Notes under the pieces: model-generated | The model's input: the letters and a program-made list of their open reading frames with translations, nothing else | Database searches by the model: none | Told to the model about the DNA's origin: nothing | Shown: in pieces, positions 52,880 to 62,546 of the stretch | Layout of the letters: the number at the start of each line of letters is the position of its first letter | Numbering within the stretch: the stretch's first letter is position 1 | Origin: Clostridium sp. DL-VIII | GTDB lineage: Bacteria; Bacillota; Clostridia; Clostridiales; Clostridiaceae | DNA length: 64,000 nt | Assembly: GCF_000230835.1 (NCBI RefSeq) | Contig: NZ_CM001240.1 | Coordinates: 5,110,779 to 5,174,778, forward strand | Direction: 5' to 3' | Made by a program: the position numbers and the translations under genes

Positions 52880-53692
52880 TTACATCTCTTCAACAATTTT
52901 TGTTACCCACCTGCACAAATCTGAAGAAACCTTTTTAGCTGTTTCTACAACTCTTTCATGGGAATGCTTCACCTTTTGTATTCCAGTAGCCATGTTTGTA
53001 ATACACGCTATTCCAAGCACATCCATACCTAAGTAATTAGCAACTATTGTTTCTGGCACAGTTGACATACCAACAGCGTCTGCCCCATGTCTTCCTATCA
53101 TTACAATTTCAGCTGCTGTTTCATAATATGGCCCCATAAAACCTGCGTAAACACCTTCTGCATATTTTATTCCAAGGTCATCTCCAATTTTTTTTGCTTT
53201 ATCAATAATCTCCAATTTATACGGTTCAGACATATCTGGAAATCTTGTTCCTAGTCTCTCATCGTTAACTCCAATTAATGGATTATCTCCAAATAAATTT
53301 ATAAAATCTTTAATAAGCATTAAAGTTCCTGGCTCAAAACTCTTATTAATTCCACCACAGGCATTTGTAACAATTATCTTTTCTATACCAAGCTTTTTCA
53401 TCACATATATTGGATATGTAACTTCTTTCATTGTATATCCTTCATAATAATGAAATCGTCCTTGCATTAGCATAACTTCTATATTATTTATTTTCCCAAA
53501 CACTAATTTTCCTTCATGCCCTTTAACTGTGGATACTGGAAAGTTAGGTATATCTTTATAAGAGATGTCTTCCACATCCTTAACTTCTTCAACCAAATCC
53601 CCAAGCCCTGATCCAAGTATTATTGCTATTTTAGGATTTCTCTTTATTTTGCTTTGTATATACTCAACCGATTCCATTATTTTATCATACAT
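52880..53692 (-). CDS. punA: Purine nucleoside phosphorylase, PNP-I (trimeric) type
   Basis: 270 residues, usual length for the trimeric inosine/guanosine phosphorylase. Phosphate-binding GSGLGDL and KGHEGKLVFG, GRFHYYEG, and the base-binding VTNACGGIN and VGMSTVPETI. It is of a different family from DeoD in this window and suits salvage of inosine and guanosine. It lies 12 bp after gerW in an operon with strong AAGGAGG. Confidence 0.94.
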   Translation of the reverse strand: MYDKIMESVEYIQSKIKRNPKIAIILGSGLGDLVEEVKDVEDISYKDIPNFPVSTVKGHEGKLVFGKINNIEVMLMQGRFHYYEGYTMKEVTYPIYVMKKLGIEKIIVTNACGGINKSFEPGTLMLIKDFINLFGDNPLIGVNDERLGTRFPDMSEPYKLEIIDKAKKIGDDLGIKYAEGVYAGFMGPYYETAAEIVMIGRHGADAVGMSTVPETIVANYLGMDVLGIACITNMATGIQKVKHSHERVVETAKKVSSDLCRWVTKIVEEM

Positions 53693-53704
53693 CTTTTTTC
53701 CTCC

Positions 53705-54085
53705 TTAAACTTCATCTTTATGGTTCCTTTCCATATCCTTCTTTACATTTATTTTTGAAACTATATCTGGAAGCATATTTAAAAGGCTGTCTAAATTACT
53801 TTCTTCCTTTACTTTAAGCATAGTAACTTCATCTTTTTTAATTACCAATATTGCATCTGGAGATATTCTAGCTCCCATACCTCCACCTGACCCTATTCCA
53901 TCCATTTCTTTACTATTATAATCATTTCCGCCTCCAGTGCCACCTCCAAAAGTGACACTTATAATTGGTATAAGCGTTACTTCTCCTACTACAATTGGCT
54001 TTCCTATAAGTGTTTCTGTCTTTAAAAATTTTTCTAAATTATCAAATATTAAATCCAGGTTTTCCTTTACTAAATTGTTTTCCAT
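53705..54085 (-). CDS. gerW: GerW/YtfJ-family sporulation protein
   Basis: 126 residues. N-terminal helix, then GKPIVVGEVTLIPIISVTFG and the hallmark glycine-rich stretch GGGTGGGNDYNSKE...GSGGGMGARISPDAILVI. Family members are needed for proper spore germination in Bacillus. This marks the organism as a spore-former. AGGAGG ribosome site; it precedes punA by 12 bp. Confidence 0.92.
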   Translation of the reverse strand: MENNLVKENLDLIFDNLEKFLKTETLIGKPIVVGEVTLIPIISVTFGGGTGGGNDYNSKEMDGIGSGGGMGARISPDAILVIKKDEVTMLKVKEESNLDSLLNMLPDIVSKINVKKDMERNHKDEV

Positions 54086-54249
54086 AGTTATTTCCTCCTA
54101 ACTTTGAAATACACTCCAAATAATAACCATACAATTCCATTAGTAATTCTTTCCCAATATTCCTGGATTTAAATCCCTTTTTTTGATTTTTTCTTTTTTA
54201 ATTATTTCTTTTATAAGTTTCTCATTATTAAATATTTAGTTGTAATTTG

Positions 54250-56025
54250 TTAATTGCAACATATATATTCAATAAAACACTCCACTATTTTAGGATCAAA
54301 CTGTGTACCTGAGCAATTCTTTAATTCCTTTATAGCTTCATCTTTATCAATAGCCTTTTTATACACTCTGTCATTGGTCATAACATCATATGAATCCACT
54401 ACATTTATTATTCGTGCAGCTAGTGGAATCTCTTTCTCTGCTAATCCTAATGGATATCCATTACCATCCCATCTTTCATGATGAGTCAATACACCTTTTG
54501 CTACATTTCCAAGTTCACTTGATGCATTTATAATTCTATATCCCTTTTCTGTATGTGTTTTCATTATTTCAAATTCTTCATTTGTTAATTTTCCTGATTT
54601 CAGTAATATTTCTTCATTCACTCCTATCTTGCCTATATCATGTAGACTTGCAACTAAAATTAACTCGTCTAAATCTGAAATCTTTAAATTCAACCTTTTC
54701 CCTATTGCTAATGCATATTTAGCAACTCTTTCAGTATGTTCATTAGTCTCCATATTTTTTTCTTCTAGACTTTTTTTCAAAGATTCCATAATTGAACTTT
54801 TAATACTTTTCTTATCTAATAATTTTTGTCTATAAACTTTTTCCTCTATTTTTGTGATACATTCATATATGTTCTCATCTAACGAATACCTTATTCCTTC
54901 ACCTAATGCTATACTCAGCTGCATAAATTTATACTTTGCTTGTTTACACTTTTCGGTAATATCTCTAATAATTTGCTCACACTTTACTTCATTACAATCT
55001 GGTATAAGAATTATAAATTCATCTCCTCCCCATCTGAACACATATCCATTTGGGTCACATATATCTTTAAGTATGAGTGCTATTCTTTGTAATAATTTAT
55101 CCCCTTCTAAATGTCCTAATGTATCATTAACAATCTTTAATCCATTAACATCTCCCATAATTATTCCCATTGGAAGATGCTTTTCATGATTTAATTCTTT
55201 AATTTTTTCTTCAAAACTATATCTGTTATATAATCCTGTTAATATATCTATTTCACTTAGATAACGCAATCTTTCTTCCATGAGTTTTCTTTCGGTTATA
55301 TCTCTTGATAATCCGACTACTCCCCATGCTTCACCTTTTTTGTTTACAACTGGTATTTTAATATTTTCTTGTATTACTTCTTTTCCATTCTCATTTTCTA
55401 TTCTCTGTTCAAAATAAGTAGCTTGTTTGGTTCTCATAATCTCTTGATCTTGTTCAATAAAATATGCAGCCACCTCTTTATCGCTATATATCTCCAAGTC
55501 TGTTTTTCCTAATATATCTGTAACTCCCAATTTATTATAAAAGTTTTCAAATTTTTTATTGTATCCTATAAATCTACTTTCTCTATCTTTATAAAAAATA
55601 GATTCAGGCACAGCATCAATTATTGTTCTTAATATATTTTTTTGTTTTTCTACTTCAATTTCTCTTAATTTTCTATCATTTATATCTATTACAATTCCAG
55701 CTACAGCCTCAGGTTTTCCTTCATCATTCAATATAGGAAATATGCGGCACTCAACATAAGTACCATCTACAACACTTTCTACAGTACACACATTTAGATG
55801 CTCTAAACACTTCTGTATCTGCACCTTATATATTCCGACTTCTTCCTTTGGAAAAATCTTCTCGTTTTTCTTTCCAATGACATCTTTTAATTTTACATTA
55901 TACATCGCTTCATAATGTTTATTTAGAAATATTATCCTCGAATCGGTTTTTTGAATCCAAACAGGCCAAGGAAAACTATTTAAAAAAGGTTTATATATTT
56001 CACTTAAGCATCTTTCTTCCATCAT
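54250..56025 (-). CDS. PAS-PAS-GGDEF-HD-GYP signalling protein
   Basis: 591 residues. PAS domain 1 (~10-120, ending in a PAC-like motif), PAS 2 (~130-250), GGDEF domain with FRWGGDEFIIL, then HD-GYP with HDIGKIG and HHERWDGNGYPLG. It combines a predicted diguanylate cyclase and a c-di-GMP phosphodiesterase in one soluble protein without membrane segments. No RxxD inhibitory site is seen upstream of GGDEF. The PAS pair suggests a redox or small-ligand signal. Which activity dominates is not readable. Confidence 0.92.
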   Translation of the reverse strand: MMEERCLSEIYKPFLNSFPWPVWIQKTDSRIIFLNKHYEAMYNVKLKDVIGKKNEKIFPKEEVGIYKVQIQKCLEHLNVCTVESVVDGTYVECRIFPILNDEGKPEAVAGIVIDINDRKLREIEVEKQKNILRTIIDAVPESIFYKDRESRFIGYNKKFENFYNKLGVTDILGKTDLEIYSDKEVAAYFIEQDQEIMRTKQATYFEQRIENENGKEVIQENIKIPVVNKKGEAWGVVGLSRDITERKLMEERLRYLSEIDILTGLYNRYSFEEKIKELNHEKHLPMGIIMGDVNGLKIVNDTLGHLEGDKLLQRIALILKDICDPNGYVFRWGGDEFIILIPDCNEVKCEQIIRDITEKCKQAKYKFMQLSIALGEGIRYSLDENIYECITKIEEKVYRQKLLDKKSIKSSIMESLKKSLEEKNMETNEHTERVAKYALAIGKRLNLKISDLDELILVASLHDIGKIGVNEEILLKSGKLTNEEFEIMKTHTEKGYRIINASSELGNVAKGVLTHHERWDGNGYPLGLAEKEIPLAARIINVVDSYDVMTNDRVYKKAIDKDEAIKELKNCSGTQFDPKIVECFIEYICCN

Positions 56026-56190
56026 TAGGTTCCCCTTTTAAGTAATGTTATTTAAATTCAATTTTACTATTTCCTTGTTTAAATGTCTATAAAAGCAATT
56101 GTATTCTTACACTTCAAATGATTCTAAACTTAAAATAATATCCTCTAAACTTAAAACATACTTAATTTTTGAAATCTTCTAAATCTCTAA

Positions 56191-58218
56191 CTAATCATAC
56201 TCATTGTCAACTACATTTTTATAAGCAATATATGTTGCGTAAAGATATCCGCCATAAACTATAACCATTATGAGCGCAGTCATCAGAATCGATTTAAACT
56301 GATTTGCTGCTCCTAATGCAATTAAGTAATTATTCACCACATTAATTCCAACATATGAATGTACTATTGAAAGTAACAGAGGTAATGCAAAAAATATTGA
56401 TACTTGCTTAAATATACTTTTATTAATCATACTTTTTGTCGCACCAATTTTCCTCAAAACTCTATATCTCTCTATAGATTCATTACACTCTGATAATTGC
56501 TGAAGTGCAAGTACTGCTGCACTTGCTAGCAGAAATACTATTCCCATATAAATAGCTATAAATAGTATCATTGCAGATAAGCCTCTACTTTCATCATATG
56601 CCATTTCCCTTGTCAGTCCCGAAAGCACATAATCAGCTTTTACAGCTTCGCTGTTATGAATTGAAAAATTTTCAAATATTGTAGTTAATTTCTCTTTACC
56701 TTCCATTTTGTCATTACCTGAAAAATTTAAATTTAACACTTCTCCTGATGGCTCTAACCCAGTTACTAATTCATCTGGCACAATTAAATCAAACATACTA
56801 TCGCTGGTTGGTGAAGTTGAAAGTGCTTCTGTTTGAATTTTTCTTTCTTTTATTTTAAATAGCTTATCTCCTATTTTTATTGAGTCTTCTCTCTCTATAA
56901 AATCTTTTACCATTTGCTTTAATGGTTCATAATTAGATGATACTAATATTTCATCGTCTTTTAAATCTATACTTGTTTCACCTTTTAGATTTCTCATAGC
57001 ATTATACTCAGATATCTTAATCATATTTAGTTTTTCAAAAACTTTTAAATTTAACATTTGTTTTTGATCATCTGTTAATGCATATTTTTCTAATAAAGCT
57101 TTAGTGCTCATATTATACTCATAGTTTTTAATTGTAGAATACTCTGCATAATCATCTAAATTGTAGTTTAGCTGTTTTAATGTATCAATAGAAGACAGAG
57201 CTTTATCATCTTTTTTAGCAAATACCTGAATAGATGCATCAAAGGGGGTTTGATTCTTCAGCGTGCCCTCCATAGAGTTTTTAATACTTAATCCAGATGC
57301 TAAAGTCCCTATAGTAACAAATAACATTAAACAAATTATTGTCATCGAAATAAAATTAGTATTGAATTTACTTGAAATCTGTCTCATGGTAAATATGTTT
57401 AACTTATATAAATACATATTTTTATTTTTCTTAATCACAAAAAATGTGACTGCTGCAATTCCAAAAAAGAAAAGTGCGGTTCCTACGATTCCAAGAGCTA
57501 TTGCAGCCTTAAATCTATTATCATAAAAGTTCAATCCTACCTTATTCACTAGATGATAGGCAAATCCTAAAGCTATTATCGAAAGAATTAAAACACCTGC
57601 TCCTAAATAAGGATTTCTAATCCTTACTCTTTCATTTTTCTTATCACCATGTAATAAATCAATTAACTTATATCTTGAAACAATAACTACATTAAAGATC
57701 ATTACTAACAGATACATTATCCCGAAATATAAAATTGTTTTTAAAATTGCATTTGTTGAAATTACAAAACTATATTTAACCATCTGCACTGCAAAAAGTT
57801 TAGCTGTAAATATTGATAATACTTGTGAAAATAGTAATCCTAATAACATTCCTGCAACTAGTGATACCATTCCAATATACAAGGTTTCAAAAAATAATAT
57901 TTTTGACATCTTTCTTTTAGCCATACCTAAAATCATATATATGCCAAATTCCTTTTTTCTTTTACTAATTAAAAATTTAGTGGCATAAATTATTAGGCAT
58001 CCTAAAATAACTGATACTCCAACTGATATAACCGAAATCATCTGCCCCATGGCTATAACGTAATCAGTTTGCCCCTTGTTCATGTCCGCCATTACAGATT
58101 GAGATTCAATAGAATTAAAACTGTAAAATATAGCTACTGCAAAAGTTAAAGTTAAAAAGTAAATAGTGTAATCTTTAAAACTCTTCTTTACATTATTAAG
58201 TGCCATCTTAGAATACAT
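56191..58218 (-). CDS. bceB: Bce-type ABC transporter permease (FtsX-like)
   Basis: About 675 residues from the ATG at 58218 (GGAGGTGA eight bases upstream, inside the end of the ATPase gene, overlapping it by 11 bp). It has ten predicted membrane helices in two FtsX-like blocks, with a large ~220-residue extracytoplasmic domain (roughly residues 320-540) between helices, the mark of BceB/VraG-type permeases. These proteins sense and remove peptide antibiotics such as bacitracin and signal to the paired kinase. The cognate peptide is unknown; the symbol is by architecture. Confidence 0.9.
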   Translation of the reverse strand: MYSKMALNNVKKSFKDYTIYFLTLTFAVAIFYSFNSIESQSVMADMNKGQTDYVIAMGQMISVISVGVSVILGCLIIYATKFLISKRKKEFGIYMILGMAKRKMSKILFFETLYIGMVSLVAGMLLGLLFSQVLSIFTAKLFAVQMVKYSFVISTNAILKTILYFGIMYLLVMIFNVVIVSRYKLIDLLHGDKKNERVRIRNPYLGAGVLILSIIALGFAYHLVNKVGLNFYDNRFKAAIALGIVGTALFFFGIAAVTFFVIKKNKNMYLYKLNIFTMRQISSKFNTNFISMTIICLMLFVTIGTLASGLSIKNSMEGTLKNQTPFDASIQVFAKKDDKALSSIDTLKQLNYNLDDYAEYSTIKNYEYNMSTKALLEKYALTDDQKQMLNLKVFEKLNMIKISEYNAMRNLKGETSIDLKDDEILVSSNYEPLKQMVKDFIEREDSIKIGDKLFKIKERKIQTEALSTSPTSDSMFDLIVPDELVTGLEPSGEVLNLNFSGNDKMEGKEKLTTIFENFSIHNSEAVKADYVLSGLTREMAYDESRGLSAMILFIAIYMGIVFLLASAAVLALQQLSECNESIERYRVLRKIGATKSMINKSIFKQVSIFFALPLLLSIVHSYVGINVVNNYLIALGAANQFKSILMTALIMVIVYGGYLYATYIAYKNVVDNEYD

Positions 58219-58975
58219 CTTTAGCGTCACCTCCAAGAAGAGTAACAATATCTATTATCTTGTTAAAAAATTCTTTTCTAGAGTCATTACCTCTAACTAA
58301 TTCATTAGAAATCCTTCCATCCTTTATGAATAATATCCTATGAGCATAGCTTGCAGTAAATGCATCATGAGTTACCATTAAAATAGTTGCCTCTAATTCC
58401 TTATTTAATCTTTCAATTGAATTTAAAAGTAATTTAGCTGATTTAGAATCTAAAGCACCTGTAGGTTCATCTGCTAAAATAAGCTTTGGATCATTAACTA
58501 TTGCTCTAGCGCATGCAACTCTCTGCTTTTGTCCTCCTGACATCTGATAAGGATATTTATTTAACACCTCGGATATTTCTAAATTTTCAGCTGATTTTCT
58601 AACTAATTCGTGAACTTCATTTCCTTTTTTGCCTGCTATGGTTAATGCTAACGCAATATTCTCATAAGCAGTTAATGTATCTAATAAATTAAAGTCTTGA
58701 AATATAAAACCAAGCTTATCTCTTCTGAACTTTTCTAATTTCTTATTTTTTAATCTAGTAATATCACCTTCATCAATTACAATAGCTCCTGTCGTTACCT
58801 TATCTATTGTAGATATGCAATTTAATAATGTAGTTTTGCCGCTGCCTGATGGCCCCATAATTCCAACAAATTCACCTTTTTGAACCTTAAAACTTATATT
58901 ATCAAGTGCTTTTGTCACATTGTCCTTATTCCCATAGTACTTTTCTACATTTTGTACATCTAAAATATTTTCCAT
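58208..58975 (-). CDS. bceA: Bce-type ABC transporter ATP-binding protein
   Basis: About 255 residues from the ATG at 58975, after AGGAGG. Walker A GPSGSGKTT, signature MSGGQKQRVA, Walker B LILADEPTGALD, switch His in VTHDAF. MacB/LolD-like ATPase that pairs with FtsX-type permeases. It leads the transporter half of the module, downstream of a BceR-type palindrome. Confidence 0.94.
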   Translation of the reverse strand: MENILDVQNVEKYYGNKDNVTKALDNISFKVQKGEFVGIMGPSGSGKTTLLNCISTIDKVTTGAIVIDEGDITRLKNKKLEKFRRDKLGFIFQDFNLLDTLTAYENIALALTIAGKKGNEVHELVRKSAENLEISEVLNKYPYQMSGGQKQRVACARAIVNDPKLILADEPTGALDSKSAKLLLNSIERLNKELEATILMVTHDAFTASYAHRILFIKDGRISNELVRGNDSRKEFFNKIIDIVTLLGGDAKDVF

Positions 58976-59102
58976 AAAATTTCCTCCTGATTTATATATA
59001 GTCAAACTTAATTTAAATTTTGCCCTTAGAATTATTTAACTACCACATGACTATATTTTAAAATCATTTGAATTTCTTTCATATCGAATAACCTTTCAAT
59101 AC

Positions 59103-59120
59103 TCTTACAATTATGTAAGA
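59103..59120. promoter_or_regulatory. BceR-type operator
   Basis: TCTTACAATTATGTAAGA is a perfect 18-bp palindrome whose core TTACA-ATTA-TGTAA fits the TNACA-N4-TGTAA site bound by BceR-type response regulators. It is 128 bp upstream of bceA, so the encoded response regulator probably drives the transporter genes from here. Confidence 0.8.
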
Positions 59121-59123
59121 TAA

Positions 59124-59188
59124 GGCACAATCAAATAAATAATAGACCAACTCTTCAGTTATATTGGTCTATTATCTTTTGATTGTGC
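59124..59188. other. Long hairpin between the cell-wall-binding gene and the operator
   Basis: GCACAATCAAA...ATAATAGACCAA pairs with TTGGTCTATTAT...TTTGATTGTGC, about 28 pairs, 13-nt loop. There is no good U-run, so it is an imperfect terminator or RNA-stability hairpin at the end of the regulator operon. Confidence 0.65.
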
Positions 59189-59273
59189 TTAATTAAATAA
59201 ATCAAAAAGTAATTCTGCACTTATTAAAGAAATCCTGTAAGAATTTCAACTTTAATTATTAATTCTAAATTAT

Positions 59274-59987
59274 TTATATCTCTGGTGTAACCTCTCTAGT
59301 TGTTTTATTCACATGATACCAGCTGCTATTTGACGCATCACCTTCTACATCATAACAATGAACAAAATATGAATCTCCGTCATCAGCCTTTACTTCAATT
59401 ATCTTTGGAATGTATTTATAATTATCTGACAGATAATCGCGAACTACTTCAACTGCTTGTTCCTCTGAAAACATATTAATTACTTCTCCTGTAGAAATAT
59501 CTGTGAAGATACCATTTTTAACTTCAAATATATTACCTCTAGTAGGTTCATAATAATATTGTTTAGCATTTATGTCATTCTTACTCTTGAAGCATACAAA
59601 TACGTTATCATCAATTTGACTTGTAGCTTCATATTCTACATCTTCATTTGTATATTGTTTTATTTTTTCCTTAGCACTACTCAATTCTACTGGATAAGTG
59701 GATGTTGTCTTAGAGGAATCCATAGATCCATCATCATTTAAATAATACCACTTATTATATTCCTCATCATAGAACCAGCCAATCTTCATTATTCCAGTTT
59801 CAGGTTCAAGATAATACCATCTTCCATTAATATCCTGCCAGCCTTTTGCATAGCCAGAATCATCTATATACCTCCAATTTTTTTCATTTTCCTCCCAATA
59901 AGCATAAGCATTTTTAGGAAAGCTAATTGCAACTACAGTAATAGCTGATAATGCTAAAGCAAAAATTTTCTTACTATTCATTTTCAT
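59274..59987 (-). CDS. Exported protein with choline-binding-like cell-wall repeats
   Basis: 237 residues. Signal peptide (KKIFALALSAITVVAIS, cleaved near AYA), then about three CW_binding_1-type repeats between residues 30 and 95 (WRYIDDSGYAKGWQ, GRWYYLEPETG, KWYYLNDDGSM). A C-terminal ~130-residue domain of unknown fold follows (perhaps PepSY-like). It sits 20 bp after the histidine kinase gene in the regulator operon, an unusual member of a Bce module. It may buffer or sense a peptide at the wall. Confidence 0.8.
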   Translation of the reverse strand: MKMNSKKIFALALSAITVVAISFPKNAYAYWEENEKNWRYIDDSGYAKGWQDINGRWYYLEPETGIMKIGWFYDEEYNKWYYLNDDGSMDSSKTTSTYPVELSSAKEKIKQYTNEDVEYEATSQIDDNVFVCFKSKNDINAKQYYYEPTRGNIFEVKNGIFTDISTGEVINMFSEEQAVEVVRDYLSDNYKYIPKIIEVKADDGDSYFVHCYDVEGDASNSSWYHVNKTTREVTPEI

Positions 59988-60007
59988 ATTATAAAATCCT
60001 CTCTACA

Positions 60008-61021
60008 TCACTTTAAATTAAAAAAATCTCCAATTGGAAAAATCAAATTAACCTTTGTTCCTTTATCTTCTACTGACTCCAATGATATACCAAGTCCTAG
60101 TTTTTCACAAAGTTTTTTACAAAGGTACAGTCCTATACCTGTAGATTTGCCATACTTTCTTCCATTTTCTCCTGTAAAACCCTTATCAAAAACCCTTCCC
60201 ACATCACTTTTAGGAATTCCTATTCCATTATCTTCTATGGTTAATAGCAAATTATCTTTTCCTTCAACTGCATAAACCTTTAAACTTCCAGAACCATTTT
60301 TGCTATATTTTATTGAGTTTACAATTATCTGATTTATAATAAACTTTATCCACTTGATATCCGTTACTACTCTTCCAGATACATTTTCAATATCAACGCT
60401 AATTCTTTTATTTATGAAATCACGTCTATTATTCCTAATAGCCTCTTGAACTGCCTCTTTTATTTCAAATTCCTTTACAATATAATCTTTGCTAACATCT
60501 GTACTTCTCGAATAGTAAAGAGCTTGATTTATATAATCCTCAATTTTTCTAATCTCATCACTTAAGGCGTTTTTCTCTTTACTTTCACTATTCTCTATAA
60601 TTAATTTTGATGATGATATTGGAGTTTTTATCTCATGAACCCAGGTTTCAATATATTCTCTATATTCCTTTTGAAGATTCTTATAAAAATTAACATGTTC
60701 ATGCATATTTCTGTTACATTCTTTTAATATTTCATAAAGCATTTTTCCTTCATAATAATTTGGAATCTTTATAACTTCAGGCAATAAATATTTCTTATCT
60801 AACTTTTCAGTAATATTCATAATGTTATCATAAAATTTCTTCTTAGTAAAAAAGTCTATTATTATATAAATTGTTAAAGGAAGAAACCAAATAAGAAAAA
60901 TGAGAAACATTATTATAACAGGCATCTTAGCTATTCCTGCTATAACTAAAACCAGTAAGTATATAAATAAATTAATTATTATATAAGATGACTTTGATAA
61001 AAAATATTCTTTAGTACTCAT
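60008..61021 (-). CDS. bceS: Bce-type intramembrane-sensing histidine kinase
   Basis: 337 residues. Two close N-terminal membrane helices with almost no loop between them, no sensor domain and no HAMP. Then comes the phospho-His in ETWVHEIKTPISS and an ATPase domain with EDNGIGIP, GFTGENG and GIGLYLCKKL. This short form relies on the BceAB transporter to detect the peptide. Its ATG overlaps the response-regulator stop (ATGA). Confidence 0.92.
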   Translation of the reverse strand: MSTKEYFLSKSSYIIINLFIYLLVLVIAGIAKMPVIIMFLIFLIWFLPLTIYIIIDFFTKKKFYDNIMNITEKLDKKYLLPEVIKIPNYYEGKMLYEILKECNRNMHEHVNFYKNLQKEYREYIETWVHEIKTPISSSKLIIENSESKEKNALSDEIRKIEDYINQALYYSRSTDVSKDYIVKEFEIKEAVQEAIRNNRRDFINKRISVDIENVSGRVVTDIKWIKFIINQIIVNSIKYSKNGSGSLKVYAVEGKDNLLLTIEDNGIGIPKSDVGRVFDKGFTGENGRKYGKSTGIGLYLCKKLCEKLGLGISLESVEDKGTKVNLIFPIGDFFNLK

Positions 61022-61689
61022 AACAATATATATCCAAGACCTCTCTTTGTTTCTATTCCGTCATTAAAGCCTATTTCACTGAGTTTCTTTCTAAGTCTAG
61101 TAACATTCACTGATAAAGTGTTATCATCAACATAAATGTCAGAATTCCATAAATAATCCATCAAGTCATCTCTACTTACTATGCATTCCTTATTTTTCAT
61201 AAGGCAAAGTAATATCTTAAGTTCATTTTTAGTTAGATCAACTTCAATTTCATTAAATTTTACACTGCCACTGGTAACATTAAGTTTTAATCCCTTGTGT
61301 TCAACTACTTCATATACTGAAGCATTTGAAGAAGTTCTTCTAAGTACAGCAGCTATTCTTGCAAGAAGTATTTGAGTATTATAAGGCTTAGTTATGAAAT
61401 CATCTGCCCCAAGATTCATACTCATTATCTCATCCATTTCGCTATCTCTGCTAGTCACAATTATTATGGGTATATCCTTTTCTTTTCTAATCTCTCTACA
61501 TACATAATACCCATCATAATAAGGAAGATTTATGTCAAGCAGAATTAAATCCGGATTAGCTTCTAAGACTACCTTAACTATATTTTCAAAATCCGCTGTA
61601 CCATAAACCTCATATCCATAGCGTCTTAAGAATTCTGTAAGCTCTTTTTTTATATTTTCATTATCTTCAATTATCATAATCTTAGTCAT
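61018..61689 (-). CDS. bceR: OmpR-family response regulator of the Bce module
   Basis: 223 residues. Receiver domain with IIEDNE acidic pocket, phospho-Asp in LILLDINLPYYDG, IIVTSRD, and KPYN lysine; then a winged-helix output domain (LTKNELKILLCLM, DDNTLSVNVTRLRKKL, ETKRGLGYIL). AAGGAG ribosome site. It likely binds the TTACA-N4-TGTAA palindrome at 59103-59120. It forms an operon with bceS and the cell-wall-binding gene. Confidence 0.94.
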   Translation of the reverse strand: MTKIMIIEDNENIKKELTEFLRRYGYEVYGTADFENIVKVVLEANPDLILLDINLPYYDGYYVCREIRKEKDIPIIIVTSRDSEMDEIMSMNLGADDFITKPYNTQILLARIAAVLRRTSSNASVYEVVEHKGLKLNVTSGSVKFNEIEVDLTKNELKILLCLMKNKECIVSRDDLMDYLWNSDIYVDDNTLSVNVTRLRKKLSEIGFNDGIETKRGLGYILL

Positions 61690-62021
61690 ATTGTTCTCCT
61701 TAAAATTATAATTTCACAATACTTTAAGCTCCTTAATATCAATAAATATAATTTATCTTATTCTTCTTTTATTTTCTTAAATACAATAAATTTTATCGTT
61801 CTTTATCCTAATATTACTTTAAAATTACTTCTTACTTAATATATTACATATCTCATAAAAACTTATCAAGTTATTGAAAAGGCTCTATCTGTTAAATAGC
61901 GTAATATTTTCAACAAAAAGTATCAATATTAAGAAAAGAGAAACTTCATTATTGCATATTTATTTATGAATAGGAAAATTTAAAAAAGTACACTAGATAT
62001 ACAAAGGAGTGCTGTATAAAT
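61690..62021. other. Divergent AT-rich spacer
   Basis: 332 bp between the response regulator (minus) and the frameshifted secreted-peptide gene (plus). It should hold both promoters. I see no TTACA-N4-TGTAA palindrome and no confident -35/-10. Confidence 0.35.
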
Positions 62022-62265
62022 ATGAAAAAATCATTTACACTTGTATTATTAGTTATTTTACTGACAATAACATTAATGCCTTTAAAAGCATATAGCATAA
62101 ATAATGAAAATCCTATAACAAATTCTTTTTCAGATTTAAAAATGGATGAAAAAAAGCTTTGGATTGATGATATATGCTTATGATAAAGGTGAAGATCATA
62201 TGATTAAGTTTGCTGATATACTTTCAGATGGGATTTTCAAACAATTTCCTAAAAAGTTTAGTTAA
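62022..62265 (+). pseudogene. Secreted peptide gene with frameshift at an A7 tract
   Basis: The ATG at 62022, with AAAGGAG upstream, starts a signal peptide (KKSFTLVLLVILLTITLMPLKAYS) and reads to a TGA at 62181. Removing one A from the A7 tract at 62149-62155 joins it to a second frame (YAYDKGEDHMIKFADILSDG, ending at 62263-62265) and gives an ~80-residue exported protein. It may be a pseudogene, a slippage-controlled gene, or a base error. Function unknown. Confidence 0.6.
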
Positions 62266-62546
62266 TGCCTTTGAAATAAAATAGAAGGTCAATGAGCTGT
62301 AATAAATTTTTCATCTTGGTTTTATACCAAGAAATATATTCTGATTTTGCTATACTTAATTGCGTATGAAGCAAAGAAACTATATAAACTTCCAAGTTAA
62401 AAAGTGGATTTATACACTTAGATAAATTCTTTAATTCCTAGTTCTTAGGTAATGTACAAGTCGAATTTATAATTATGATATGTATAGATAAACACTTTAT
62501 GAACTTAACTTATATACGGAATAACTATCTATTTAAGTTAAACTTT

